Shown here: positions 23,147-33,487 of the stretch, piece by piece
Layout of the letters: every line of letters starts with the position of its first letter
How positions within the stretch are numbered: position 1 is the first letter of the stretch
From: Stomoxys calcitrans
Lineage: Eukaryota > Arthropoda > Insecta > Diptera > Muscidae
Reading direction: 5' to 3'
Assembly: GCF_963082655.1 (NCBI RefSeq)
Contig: NC_081556.1
Span: forward strand, 65,897,727-65,961,726
DNA: 64,000 nt
Notes under the pieces: model-generated
The model's input: the letters and a program-made list of their open reading frames with translations, nothing else
Told to the model about the DNA's origin: nothing
The model's database searches: none
Position numbers and translations under genes: made by a program

Positions 23147-23584
23147 CATTGTCTTGTGTGGGGTTTTTTGAGTTAGCGCCCAAAACAACAACAAATAATC
23201 TATTTTTAAATTTGTAACATTAACAGTTGATTATGAGAAACTAATTAGCGAAACATGGATGATAGAATTCCTGAGGTTGGTATTCATTACAATTTATTTC
23301 AATATAATAATTATTTTTTATCATATCTACTCTTTACAGAGCCGGCTTGTAGAAGAAGCGACTAGGAAGAGAATACTTGAGGGAACAAAGAATTCCTCCT
23401 ACCTGTACACATTGTCCTTTTAGTGATTTTAATTTGAAGCATTTCAAAAAAGATATTATTGACAGCAGTAAAGCAAAAGGCAATCACGGTTGATATAGGT
23501 TTTCTTTGTTGTGCCATGAAGATACTTTCCTATTGTAAAAATCTTTAGCTTTTAATAAAAATAAAATATTGCAATGCAAATATT
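23147..23584. other. Mostly unassigned; small cysteine-containing frame
   Basis: At about 23350-23490 a plus-strand frame reads CTHCPFSDFNLKHFKKD, like the C-terminal zinc knuckle of some LINEs, but it is too short to classify. Confidence 0.3.
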
Positions 23585-23735
23585 TAATTTTTTATTGATT
23601 TATTCAGACTGTCATAAATCCAAATTTCAAAATCGTTTATTAAAAATTAAAAAATTCTTTTTAGGACCGATTTAAGCAAAAATTGTTAAGTTTCAGCTAA
23701 GTCATGATACACAATTTTCTTAACTAAACTAGGAT
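23585..23735 (-). repeat. Unclassified dispersed repeat G (copy 1)
   Basis: The reverse complement shares AAATCGGTCCTA, TTAATAAACG and ATTTATGAC with 27983-28135 in the same order. Likely a short old element. Confidence 0.5.
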
Positions 23736-23744
23736 TTTAATTTT

Positions 23745-25382
23745 TATACCCTCCACCATAAGATGGGGGGTATACTAATTTCGTCATTCTGTTTGTAACT
23801 ACTCGAAATATTCGTCTGAGACCCCATAAAGTATATATATTCTTGATCGTCGTGACATTTTATGTCGATCTAGACATGTCCGTCCGTCTGTCCGTCCGTC
23901 CGTCCGTCCGTCCGTCTGTCTGTCGAAAGCACGCTAACTTCCGAAGGAGTAAAGCTAGCCGCTTGAAATTTTGCACAAATACTTCTTATTAGTGTAGGTC
24001 GGTTGGTATTGTAAATGGGCCATATCGGTCCATGTTTTGATATAGCTGCCATATAAACCGATCTTGGGTCTTGACTTCTTGAGCCTCTAGAGTGCGCAAT
24101 TCTTATCCGATTGGAATGAAATTGTGCACGACGTGTTTTGTTATGATATCTAACAACTGTGTCAAGTATGGTTCAAATCGGTCTATAACCTGATATAGCT
24201 GCCATATAAACCGATCTTGGGTCTTGACTTCTTGAGCCTCTAGAGTGCGCAATTCTTATCCGATTGGAATGGAATTTCGCACGACGTGTTTTGTTATTAT
24301 ATCCAACAACTGTGCGAAGTATGGTTCAAATCGGTCTATAACCTGATATAGCTGCCATATAAACCGATCTTGGGTCTTGACTTCTTGAGCCTCTAGAGTG
24401 CGCAATTCTTATCCGATTGGAATGGAATTTCGCACGACGTGTTTTGTTATTATATCCAACAACTGTGCGAAGTATGGTTCAAATTGGCCCATAACCTGAT
24501 ATAGCTGCCATATAAACCGATCTTGGGTCTTGACTTCTTGAGCCTCTACAGTGCGCAATTCTTATCCGATTGGAATGGAATTTCGCACGACGTGTTTTGT
24601 TATGATACCCAACAACTGTGCCAAGTATGGTTCAAATCGGTCCATAACCTGATATAGCTGTCATATAAACCGATCTTGGGTCTTGACTTCTTGAGCCTCT
24701 AGAGGGCACAATTCTTATCCGATTTGAATGAATTTTTGCACGAAGTATTTCGTTATGATATTTAACAACTGTGCCAAGTATGGTTGAAATCGGTCCATAA
24801 CCTGATATAGCTGTCATATAAACAGATCTGGGGATTTGACTTCTTGAGCTTCTGGAGGGCGCAATTCCTATCCGATTTGGCTAAAATTTGCATGACGTAT
24901 TTTATTTTTACTTTCAACAACTGTGTCAAATAAGGTTCAAATCGGTTCATAACCTGATATAGCTGCCATATAAACCGATCTGGGATCTCTACTTCTTGAC
25001 CCCTAGATTATTATCCGATATGCCTGAAATTTTGTACAACGGATCCTCTCATGACCATCAACAAACGTGTTTATTGTGGTCTGAATCGGTCTATAGCCCG
25101 ATAAAGATCCCATATAAATCGTTCTCTCTATTTTACTTCGTGAGCCCCAATGGGCGCAATTTTTATACGAATTGGCTGAAATTTTACACAGGTCTCCAAC
25201 ATATAATTTAATTGTGGTCCGAACCGGACCATATCTTGATATCGTTTTAATAGCAGAGCAACTCTTTTCTTATATCCTTTTTTGCCTAAGAGGAGATGCC
25301 GGGAAAGGAACTCGACAAATGCGATCCATGGTGGAGGGTATATAAGATTCGGCCCGGCCGAACTTAGCACGCTTTTACTTGT
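23745..25382 (+). mobile_element. Helentron-like element (family A, copy 3, longest)
   Basis: 5' subterminal repeat TATACCCTCCACCAT, TCCG microsatellite (23880-23925), then at least six tandem units. The ATCTTGGGTC phrase recurs at 24061, 24214, 24367, 24520 and 24673, exactly 153 bp apart, and a variant at 24825. The 3' part has ATGGTGGAGGGTATA, the TTCGGCCCGGCCGAA stem and ACTTGT. Flanks are T and T. This copy has the most tandem units in the window, so unit number varies between copies. Confidence 0.8.
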
Positions 25383-25383
25383 T

Positions 25384-26474
25384 TTTTTTAGTTTATGCTA
25401 ACAGAGATCCCTTGCGTCATATTTTACGTGAATGCAACAAGCTTTTCAACTTCATTGAACTTTCAGAAAGTCGTGAAACTATAACAAGAAAATTGATATT
25501 ATACTTGACATGGCCAGTGTTGCCCCTCAAAAAACTTATTTCCTACCAAAACTCGGTCAAAACCTACCGAATGTTCTACAAGCCAGAAATGCGGGTGTTT
25601 CTATACCCGCTACCGGAGACTAGCCATTTTGCCATTGCATTTTAAATACATCAAATTATAAATTTTCAACGCTACAAACGATCTAGTACCGTCGTTATTC
25701 ATAAAGGATCCAGCCATGTCCGTCCGTCTGTTTGTGGAAATCACTCTATAGGCTTACGTCTATTGATGGCCCGTATATTGATATTGAGCACCCTTTATAC
25801 CCGTATTTTTGCCCCCATTTTTTGAACAACCCTGCCGAATTTGGATAAAGCTATATACTGACTTAAATGTTTGGACCCAGAAATGTGCTTTTACTACCAA
25901 TTTGGATCGTTACAGTGAGTTCATGGACCCCTCAACATTCTTGTATGCGGTTGCCACATAGGCCTATTTTCCGATTGAAGGCTCAAAATCGCATTTCCTA
26001 CCCAGAATTTACGATATTTGAAAGAAAACCCTTAACACTCGTACCAGTTACAGTCAATATCAGAATATGGACCGTACAATCGATTCGAAAAGAGATTTAA
26101 TGCATGCTTCTGAATTTCATGTGTTTTGTTTTTTTGAAACTTTCCTATAGCTCTTAAAAAATCATCCTTTATTAAAGCGAAATAGTATTCTGTATATAAA
26201 TGATGAAATTATTATAACTAAAGGCAAGTATTTCTGTTTGTAGATATGTACTTAGTTAATTCGGTCTCTTGGGATTTTTGTAATCTTTAGATTTAAGAAA
26301 AAATAAAATATATGTTGTAAGAACTTCGTTAAAAGAAGTATCTGTGAACAAGGAATGAATGTCAAAAGTCCAAAGTCTGGCTATATAGTTGTGAACGTGG
26401 CGATATTAACGTATGGACGCTACGAATATATCTAATTTTGAACCGAGTTTTAGACTCTTGTCTGATGTTTAGAT
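25384..26474. other. No gene; weak old repeat traces
   Basis: The phrase CCAGCCATGTCCGTCCGTCT (25712-25731) resembles the microsatellite region of family A but the surroundings do not match. The remainder (25400-25700 and 26100-26470) is unassigned. Confidence 0.35.
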
Positions 26475-26516
26475 GGGTTCTCGCCAGGATTCGAACTATG
26501 CGCTACGGTGGCCTCC
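26475..26516 (-). repeat. SINE head remnant (copy 3)
   Basis: CTCGCCAGGATTCGAA followed directly by GCGCTACGGTGGCCTCC: the B-box side and the 5' edge of the tRNA-like head with the middle deleted. Confidence 0.6.
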
Positions 26517-26969
26517 GTATTTTTTCCGTGGAAAATTTTTATAAATTCTGTAGTCGCAAATAGAGCGATGAGTGTATATGGGAGTTATATATTAATCAGA
26601 GCCGATTACCATCTAATTTACCAGAAATATAAAAAGTCAAATGAGAGTGCTTTGTACCAAACTTTGTAAGGATTGGTAAGGAAGTGACCACATTATAGCA
26701 GTAATACTCAAATGTACTCAATGCTTCTCGGATAATAAGTGGCCGTATTATTGCAATTTCAAAATGTCTGTGCCAAATTTGAAGATGATCGGATGGAAAT
26801 TGCGATCTGTACTTTTTACACAAATTAACATGAACAGACAGAAAGTGATTCTCTGAGTCCATTCGTATCTGTTCTATCTCTGATCCTTCTGGGTGCCACA
26901 AACAAATGTACAAAATGTAATAATACCCTGCAACTGAATTGGTGTAGGTCATTAAAAGGTCAAGTACAC

Positions 26970-27110
26970 GCAAATAAATAATTCGTTTGGCATAAAGGAA
27001 ATTTTCGCCAAGTAAACTTCTTATCTGATTACAATTTTGTTTACGATAAAAGTACTTGTTTTATGCCATACATTTTTGCAAGAATTTGTGACAAATATAA
27101 ATTTTTTACC
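26970..27110 (+). repeat. Unclassified dispersed repeat E (copy 2)
   Basis: AATTCGTTT, AAAGGAAATTTTCG, CAAGTAAAC and GCAAGAATTTGTGACAAATA occur in the same order as at 18425-18560. Confidence 0.55.
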
Positions 27111-27982
27111 CTGACAATACCTTTCATTCTTGGCATATATACAATAGAACATGTTGGTTTTTCTTTATTTATAAATTAATTTAACGTGAAAAGGATGCCA
27201 AGTTTAGTTTAATGCTGTAACATAACTCAAACTCAATTGTTTACGAATTATAAGTATATCTCAGTTGGTAATTCAAACTCTTTCAGAGTATATTTGGATT
27301 TATTTCGATGTTATGATACACAATTATATTAAAAGCCTTCCATTTTCGCACAATTCATAATGGATTTCAATTATTATCTGCTGTACTCGTTATAATATAA
27401 ATAACACAAAAAATGGTTTTTGTTGTTTTCGTACATTTAAATACCTACTTTCTGATGGATATTTCTTTATCGCGTAAATGTTACTAACAATCTCGTTAGC
27501 GTTAATGTTACCTAACAATGTATGGGCCTTCAAAATTCTTGTTGTGTTTTCTTGTACGTGGCAGTCTTTTGTGTTGTTCCAATGACTTCTGTCATAGGAT
27601 ATATTTCACTACATTTCACAGGATACATTTTTCACTTTCGAGTTTTCCATCCGCACTCGTTCGAGCTGCTCAGTATACTGATACGCTCAAACACTCGCCC
27701 TTTTCTCTAGGACTAGCATAAGAGAATTATTATTGGTCCATTACACGTAAAATCGCTTGCGACTATCGGAGCACTTTTGCAGTTAAAGAGTTTTTGGTTT
27801 TACAACAAAAGCAGACGCTGCTAAAGGGTTTACAATAAACAAAGTTAGCTACGTTCAATTATACTAGATTTATGGCTAACGTTCGATATGTTAAAGCGGT
27901 TTCAATAAAAGTAAAATATCGTGATAAAAGTATTTTCTTTGTTGCAAAAATTTCACAAACTTTTTATTTTCGTTTATACATA

Positions 27983-28135
27983 CACAGAAAAAAATTAAAA
28001 TCTTGATTTAATTAGGAAGTTTGTATACTCAATTAAATTTTTTGATGAAATCGGTCCTATAAAAAATTTGTATCATTAATAAACGTTTTCGCAATTTGCA
28101 TTTATGACAAGCTGAATAATTCAATAAAACCGGTG
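27983..28135 (+). repeat. Unclassified dispersed repeat G (copy 2)
   Basis: Begins with ACACAGAAAAAAATT, then GAAATCGGTCCTA, TTAATAAACG and CATTTATGAC; inverted partner of 23585-23735. Confidence 0.5.
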
Positions 28136-28392
28136 ATCTACTCAATAAGACAATTTATTGGAAAATTGTTTGTTGGAATTGCAAACTAAAATAATTTCAT
28201 TGCAACTAAAAATGTTGTCTTTTTAATAAAAAAAAAACTATTTAGTATTACAAGCGGAGGAGGTCTTTAGATCCATCTTTTTGTTTATACATTGTTGTGT
28301 GGGCACTATGTATATAACGAAAAAACCCAAGTCAATTATTTAAACCTGGATTTCATTTTTGACTGCTTGACTGGGGCTTCAAACCAAAGCCA

Positions 28393-28742
28393 TTAGAAGA
28401 GCAATATGCACAAGGTAGGTGGAATATTAGCGAAGGGGTTTGGCTGTACGCCGTTCACTTGGATATTTACTTTACGTCTCATAGAATTTTCATCGTCTTT
28501 GCCATCTCTGTAGTGTCCAAAGAAGAAATTATTTTTATATTGAAAATAATCGCAATGAATACGAACCTTAGAACTCGTATGTAAAACCTCAAAGTATTGA
28601 TCCACATGAAGTGATGTTGTGTAGCTGCTGGTCAATATTAAGATGCCTAATTTATAAACGCATAATTAAATATATCAATACAATAGGGAAACGTTAATAT
28701 ACATAAATGCATACCTCGTTTAATTTGTACCACGTTCTCCAT
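28393..28742 (-). CDS. Candidate two-exon gene, 93 aa, product unknown
   Basis: Exon 1 is 28742 down to 28715: ATG plus 25 nt, encoding MENVVQIKR and one base. It ends at a GAG|GTATGC donor. A 68-bp intron (28714-28647) ends TTTATAAATTAG. Exon 2 (28646-28393) continues in the same frame and ends TAA. The join is phase 1 and keeps the frame open. The product is hydrophilic with aromatic-rich stretches (YFEVLHTSSKVRIHCDYF, then FFFGHYRDGKDDENS), one ILIL patch and no clear signal peptide or named domain. Codon choice looks coding. I do not recognise the family. It may be a fragment of a larger gene or pseudogene: a family-A element begins 30 bp upstream of the ATG, and no promoter or poly(A) signal was confirmed. 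Confidence 0.4.
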
Positions 28743-28772
28743 TTTCAGATGCTTTTGCCAAATTGATTTAAA

Positions 28773-29927
28773 ACAAGTAAAAGCGTGCTAAGTTCGGCCG
28801 GGCCGAATCTTATATACCCTCCACCATGGATCGCATTTCTCGAGTTCTTTTCCCGTCATTTCTTCTTTGGCAAAAAAGGATATAAGAAAAGATTTGCTCT
28901 GCTATTAGAGCGATATCAAGATATGGTTCGGTTCGGACCACAATTAAATTATATGTTGTGTAAAATGTCAGCCAATTCGAATAAGAATTGCGCCCATTGG
29001 GGGCTCAAGAAGTAAAATAGAGAGATCGATTTATATGGGAGCTGTATCGGGCAATAGACCGATTCAGACCATAATAAACACGTTTGTTGATGGTCATGAG
29101 AGGATCCATCGTACTAAATTTCAGGCATATCGGATAATAATTGCGACCTCTAGGGGTCAAGAAGTTAAGATCCCAGATCGGTTTATATGGCAGCTATATC
29201 AGGTTATGGACCGATTTGAACGTTATTTGACACAGTTGTTGAAAGTAAGAATAAAATACGTAAATTTCAGCCAAATCGGATTGGAATTGGGCCCTCTAGA
29301 AGCTCAAGAAGTCAAATCCCCAGATCTGCTTATATGGCAGCTATATCAGGTTATGGACCAATTTGAACCATACTTGGCACAGTTGTTGGGTATCATAACA
29401 AAACACCTCGTGCAAAATTCCATTCCAATCGGATAAGAATTGCGCACTCTAGAGGCTCAAGAAGTCAAGACCCAAGATCGGTTTATATGGCAGCTATATC
29501 AGGTTATGGACCGATTTGAACCATACTTGGCACAGTTGTTGGATATAATAACAAAACACGTCGTGCAAAATTTCATTCCAATCGGATAAGAATTGCGCAC
29601 TCTAGAGGCTCAAGAAATCAAGACCCAAGATCCGTTTATATGACAGCTATATCAAAACATGGACCGATATGGCCCGTTTGCAATACCAACCGACCTACCC
29701 TAATAAGAAATGTTTGTGCAAAATTTCAAGCGGCTAGCTTTACTCCTTCGGAAGTTAGCGTGCTTTCGACAGACAGACGGACGGACGGACGAACATGGCT
29801 AGATCGACATAAAATGTCGCGACGATCAAGAATATATGTACTTTATGGGGTCTCAGACGAATATTTCGAGTAGTTACAAACAGAATGACGAAATTAGTAT
29901 ACCCCCCATCTTATGGTGGAGGGTATA
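28773..29927 (-). mobile_element. Helentron-like element (family A, copy 4)
   Basis: The plus strand opens ACAAGTAAAAGCGTGC, then stem TTCGGCCGGGCCGAA, and closes GGTGGAGGGTATA at 29927. Flanking bases are A on both sides (T|T on the element strand). Tandem units are at about 147-153-bp spacing. It sits 30 bp from the start codon of the candidate gene at 28393-28742 and about 10 bp from the small inverted-repeat element at 29939. Confidence 0.8.
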
Positions 29928-29938
29928 AAAACTAAAAC

Positions 29939-30052
29939 CCTGTTTACACCGCTCATTAAATCCGGATGTAAGGCTCTCGTCAGCAAATTTTATAAAGGGA
30001 AGACAGATGATCGAGCCATTAAATCCGGATTTAAAGAGCAGTGTAAACGAGG
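29939..30052. mobile_element. Very small inverted-repeat element (MITE-like)
   Basis: About 114 bp bounded by TGTTTACACCGCTCATTAAA (left) and, inverted, GTTTACACTGCTCTTTAAA (right), each running into TCCGGAT. The arms match over about 26 bp with few mismatches. No target duplication was established. The superfamily cannot be assigned from ends alone. Confidence 0.55.
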
Positions 30053-30084
30053 TTAAGTAGTTGTCTTCTGCGGAATTACATTAG

Positions 30085-30235
30085 GAATGCAGAATATGAA
30101 ATATGGTTGCGTGGGAGGGAAGCAAGAAATATATATATTTGGCCCATTTCCACTTCTATTCGCATTACATGTGTGTGAAAGAGTACACAATAGCATCATG
30201 GTTTTTGTAGAACTGATACTTACCGTCTATGTTAT
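30085..30235 (-). repeat. Unclassified dispersed repeat F (copy 2)
   Basis: Inverted partner of 22092-22260, sharing the complements of CTCTTTCACACACATGT and CCAAATATAT. Confidence 0.55.
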
Positions 30236-30363
30236 TAAATAACAATTTAAATTCGTGGAGTAAAAAGTTTGTTAAACAGTAGTCTTTTGACCAATTATAT
30301 GTCAAGATTCCATGGCAAATGAAGTTTCAATGTAAACCATTATCAAAGCAATTAATAAACTTG

Positions 30364-30365
<2 letters not shown>

Positions 30366-30450
<85 letters not shown>
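30366..30450. repeat. (TA)n microsatellite, about 42 units
   Basis: Uninterrupted TA alternation of about 85 bp. It lies about 30 bp inside the intron that follows the Dpr-type exon on the minus strand. Confidence 0.95.
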
Positions 30451-30452
<2 letters not shown>

Positions 30453-30485
30453 TATATTTATATTTATACATTTCAAAATACTTAC

Positions 30486-30976
30486 AACTCCTTCTCCAAT
30501 TTGGTGCACTATACATGGAATTAGAGCTGTGGCTCCAATTTGAGTTGTTATAACCGTCGAATTCTCAGTACCAAAGTGTGTGGCCACGCTCGATGGAGTT
30601 GATGCGGAATTATTTTTCTCGAGACTTAAGTTAATGGGAATATGATTTTCACCAGCCTCATTGAGCATTTGATGTTTATTATCTTTCTCATTTGGCCTCC
30701 ATAAAGTATTTTTCTGAAAAGTACTCGAATTCGAATAAACGGGTTGATTGTATTTGGTGTCAGAAACATCTCTTATTGCTTGTACACTTTCCGTTTGTTC
30801 AAAGTTAATAGGCTGACGCTTTTCTAGTCGGTTTAGAACAGATGTAGCCTTCTGCATTTTACTTGATATGGGTGCCTTCAAACGCTCATTTTCCGAACTT
30901 AAAAAAAGTTCTCTGTTTTTTAAAATAATGTCCCTCAGATCTTCAAAGTGTTCTTTGGCTACACGAGAGGAAAGTC
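30486..30976 (-). CDS. Internal exon of a Dpr-family Ig-superfamily gene
   Basis: Dpr proteins are neuronal cell-surface receptors with two Ig domains that bind DIP partners in fly synaptic specificity. The exon is 491 bp: the acceptor is CTTTTCTTTTAAG before 30976 and the donor GTT|GTAAGT is at 30486/30485. It is open for 163 codons (entry phase 1, exit phase 0). The first 100 or more residues are a polar, Ser/Asn/Gln-rich linker (DLRDIILKNRELFLSS, then SVLNRLEKRQPINFEQTES). The end is the start of an Ig V domain: FGTENSTVITTQIGATALIP, then a B-strand Cys, then VHQIGEGV. The exon break just before VSWIRxKD, which the next exon should encode, fits dpr genes. Resemblance is closest, from memory, to dpr13; paralogue identity is not certain. 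This is the only host exon I assign with confidence; most of the window may be its introns. Confidence 0.85.
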
Positions 30977-31082
30977 CTTAAAAGAAAAGAAAGTAAAAAA
31001 TGGGAAATGTTTAAATATAAAATTACAAATACAATTTCCAAATAGTTAAGAAACCAAAAGCTGTCAATGTGTAAATTGCATG

Positions 31083-32480
31083 TGGAAGGTTAGGTTAAAT
31101 TGGCAGTCTGCCACGTTTTGGTCCATTGTGATACAACTGGGACAGAAGAAGGAAGAAGCCATCTAGATCCTACCGTTGAACCATCCAGATATCTTAAAAC
31201 AATCCAACAACTTGCGAATGTTGACATCCGCTTAATCAGACAGAAATGAAAAACAAAAGTAAAATGCCTTCTGACTGTCAGTGCGGGACACACACACAGC
31301 AGATGTTCTATAGAACCTGTATTGACACATAATGACTGAGACATCTTCAAGTCTACACTTGACCAAATAATTTTTGAATGCCCACAAACCCACCTTTGTG
31401 ACCATCTATCAGGACCTTCGAGCCTGGTCCTGGAAACTAAGCTTAAATGTCGCTAGAGGCATACGCACATTTTCCAGTTTCCCTGGAGGTAGTTTCTAGT
31501 CTCTCAAGTTCTTCGGGGATATCTTTGTGGCCCGACACCAAGAACAGGTGACTTTTCGACTGTTCAGATATCTCATCGAGACATCTGCGACAGACGAGGG
31601 CTGTTTTTGAAATTCAGAAATACGTTCTCCAGGGATTCAATGGCTGCCTGGGAAGATATTTATGACATTACATCTCAGCCATTCCACCACTTCTTTAATT
31701 CCAAGGATCTCCGCTTGATACACAATTCAGTGGTCGGGTAACCTTCTCGATATGATCAGTTCTGATTCTTCGGAGTACACCCAAAGCCCACCTACTCGTC
31801 TAGTTTAGAGCCATCCGTGATGAACTCTATTCGGGTATAACTTCTATTAACAGGGATATTGTTGTTCCAATTGTTGTTCAGGAATAGTGGTACAGTCCTT
31901 TTAATCGAATAGTAACTCAGACAATATGTAATCCACATTGCCTGGAACATCGCGCATTGTATCAAAGATAACACAGTGTCCGCAGCCGCCACAAGCCCAA
32001 AGAGAAAGCTCCTTTCGCCTCACACAGCAATTGTGAACATTCAATTATCCCATTACTAATTCTGGCTACATTAGTGGTGTATCCTGTCATATTAAACTCT
32101 TTAAAAGTGGTGTCGCTAGCGGCATTAAAAATGAGGCCCCTTATCATTGAGCTTAAACATTTATTGGACTTTACGCTTTGATATGAGAGAAGGTGATACT
32201 TCTCTGTTCCTTTTTGGATTGTTTATGGGAAATTTAGTTAGTTAGCATAATGTCTGGAGGCATTAGGTTTAGCATTACTTCAGCGCATCAGATGGCATCG
32301 TCCTCAGTGCGGCTGTGATGCACAAACAATCCATCTTTTGGATCCAGTTGAGTATTAAAGAGTTTGTGCACTTTTGAAGAGCCGTCCACTAGAACCTAAC
32401 ATTATATACCATTGCAGGTCTGACAACTGCTGTTTATACTCACTGCATGACATGCGGTTTAAACCCCCCAACTTTTCCCC
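31083..32480 (-). pseudogene. LINE C2, copy b: RNase H and 3' end relic
   Basis: Minus-strand order: RT thumb (LFNTQLDPKDGLFVHHSRTE at about 32290-32355), ITDGSKLDE of the RNase H start (about 31792-31820), SSQAAIESLENVF, then the C-terminal zinc-knuckle-like block IEHLLCVCPALTVRR (31262-31306). The 3' UTR reaches the CCACGTTTTGGTCC region near 31100. Frames are broken. A SINE tail interrupts it at 32128-32235. Confidence 0.75.
32128..32235 (+). repeat. SINE 3' half (copy 7) inside LINE C2
   Basis: GGCCCCTTATCATTGAGCTT, TTGGACT and TTGATATGAGAG match the SINE tail. C2 sequence flanks both sides. Confidence 0.6.
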
Positions 32481-33181
32481 CTTCCAAAATGTTGGACTTG
32501 AAGTTGAATTTCCATTTAGGTTAGGTTGAAAAGAGGGAGCGGATGTTAATCCGCCCAATGCCACCATGGAGTTACACACAAGTCAGTAATCGACTTGTTG
32601 TGAGTTCTAAATACTAAAAAGTAACCTAGAGAGAGGAAATCTAGGTCAGGAATTCAGTGCTTCATGCACAATGGCCAATTAATTTCCATACACGCCCCTA
32701 AGTTGGTTCATGTCTGGTATTGCGTCCCCAACTTAGTGACGGTGTCTGTTAGCCAAGAAAGCCGGGCAATGTCATCGGAAATGCTTCAACGTCTTGCCGA
32801 TTTTACAGAAGTGAGCTCGTAGTTCTATGTGTTCATCTTTCTTGTGAACAGGAAGATTTCAGTCTTCTCTGGGCAAACATTAAGCCCGACAGGTTTAGCC
32901 CAGTTATATGCCATCTGCGATACCTTTTGGGCCCTTCTGCATAGTTGGTTTAAATCCTTACTCCTTAGAAGTACGTGTTCAAATCCATCCTCAGTCAGCA
33001 TCCGTAAAAGGTTATTTATGATGGTCACTCATAGGAAAGGCGACTGTGTCCACCCGGCACTGGTCTAAGAATTGGGTCAGTGTGTCGGTCCGCACATTGT
33101 TAAAAGCGCTCTCGATGTCATGCATCGATGGATCCTTCTATTTTATGCACGAACTTGTGAATGGCAGTCTCCACCGTCCTT

Positions 33182-33487
33182 TCCTTGATGAAACATTCCA
33201 TTAAGAAACTGGGGCAACCTTCTCACATATCAAAGAGAGCTAACTGATTCAAGCTAAGGGGCTTCCTTTTTATGCCGAGTCCAAACGGCTTTCCGCAGAG
33301 CGGCATCTCCTTGTGTAGAAGTTTTTACATTGCTGCCATATCAAATTGTACAGAACCTCATTAATATCTACAGCATTAGGAGGGCATAACCACCGCTGAA
33401 AATTTTTTATGATGTTCTCGCCAGGATTCGAACCAAGGCTTTCAGCGTCATAGGTGGACATGCTAACCACTGCGCTACAGTGGCCTC
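33182..33487 (-). repeat. tRNA-derived SINE (copy 4), full length
   Basis: The minus strand reads GCGCAGTGGTTAGCATGTCC (A box), GGTTCGAATCCTGGCGAGA (B box), then the body with TTTTCAGCGGTGG, CATAAAAAGGAAG and a tail ending GGAATGTTT. It lies in LINE C1: the LINE sequence on either side is contiguous with 61700-61780. Confidence 0.85.

Larger units (their letters stand above)
26517..28392. other. Long interval without recognised gene; repeats E and G inside
   Basis: Repeat E copy 2 lies at 26970-27110 and repeat G copy 2 at 27983-28135. The rest is AT-rich with no convincing coding frame. The interval may be intron of the neighbouring minus-strand genes. Confidence 0.4.
30053..30485. other. 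Probable intron of the dpr-type gene
   Basis: Downstream (minus-strand) intron of the exon at 30486-30976. Holds repeat F copy 2 and the TA microsatellite. Confidence 0.5.

Noticed and set aside
23255..23425. ATG with a 64-bp possible intron (23276-23339) giving a 34-residue product.
   Set aside because: The donor GTTGGT is weak, the product is very short, and an overlapping frame resembles a LINE zinc knuckle.
27518..27721. Hydrophobic 62-67-codon frames that could be a small membrane protein.
   Set aside because: Two overlapping frames are equally open, no splice or start support, and composition follows AT/T-rich DNA.
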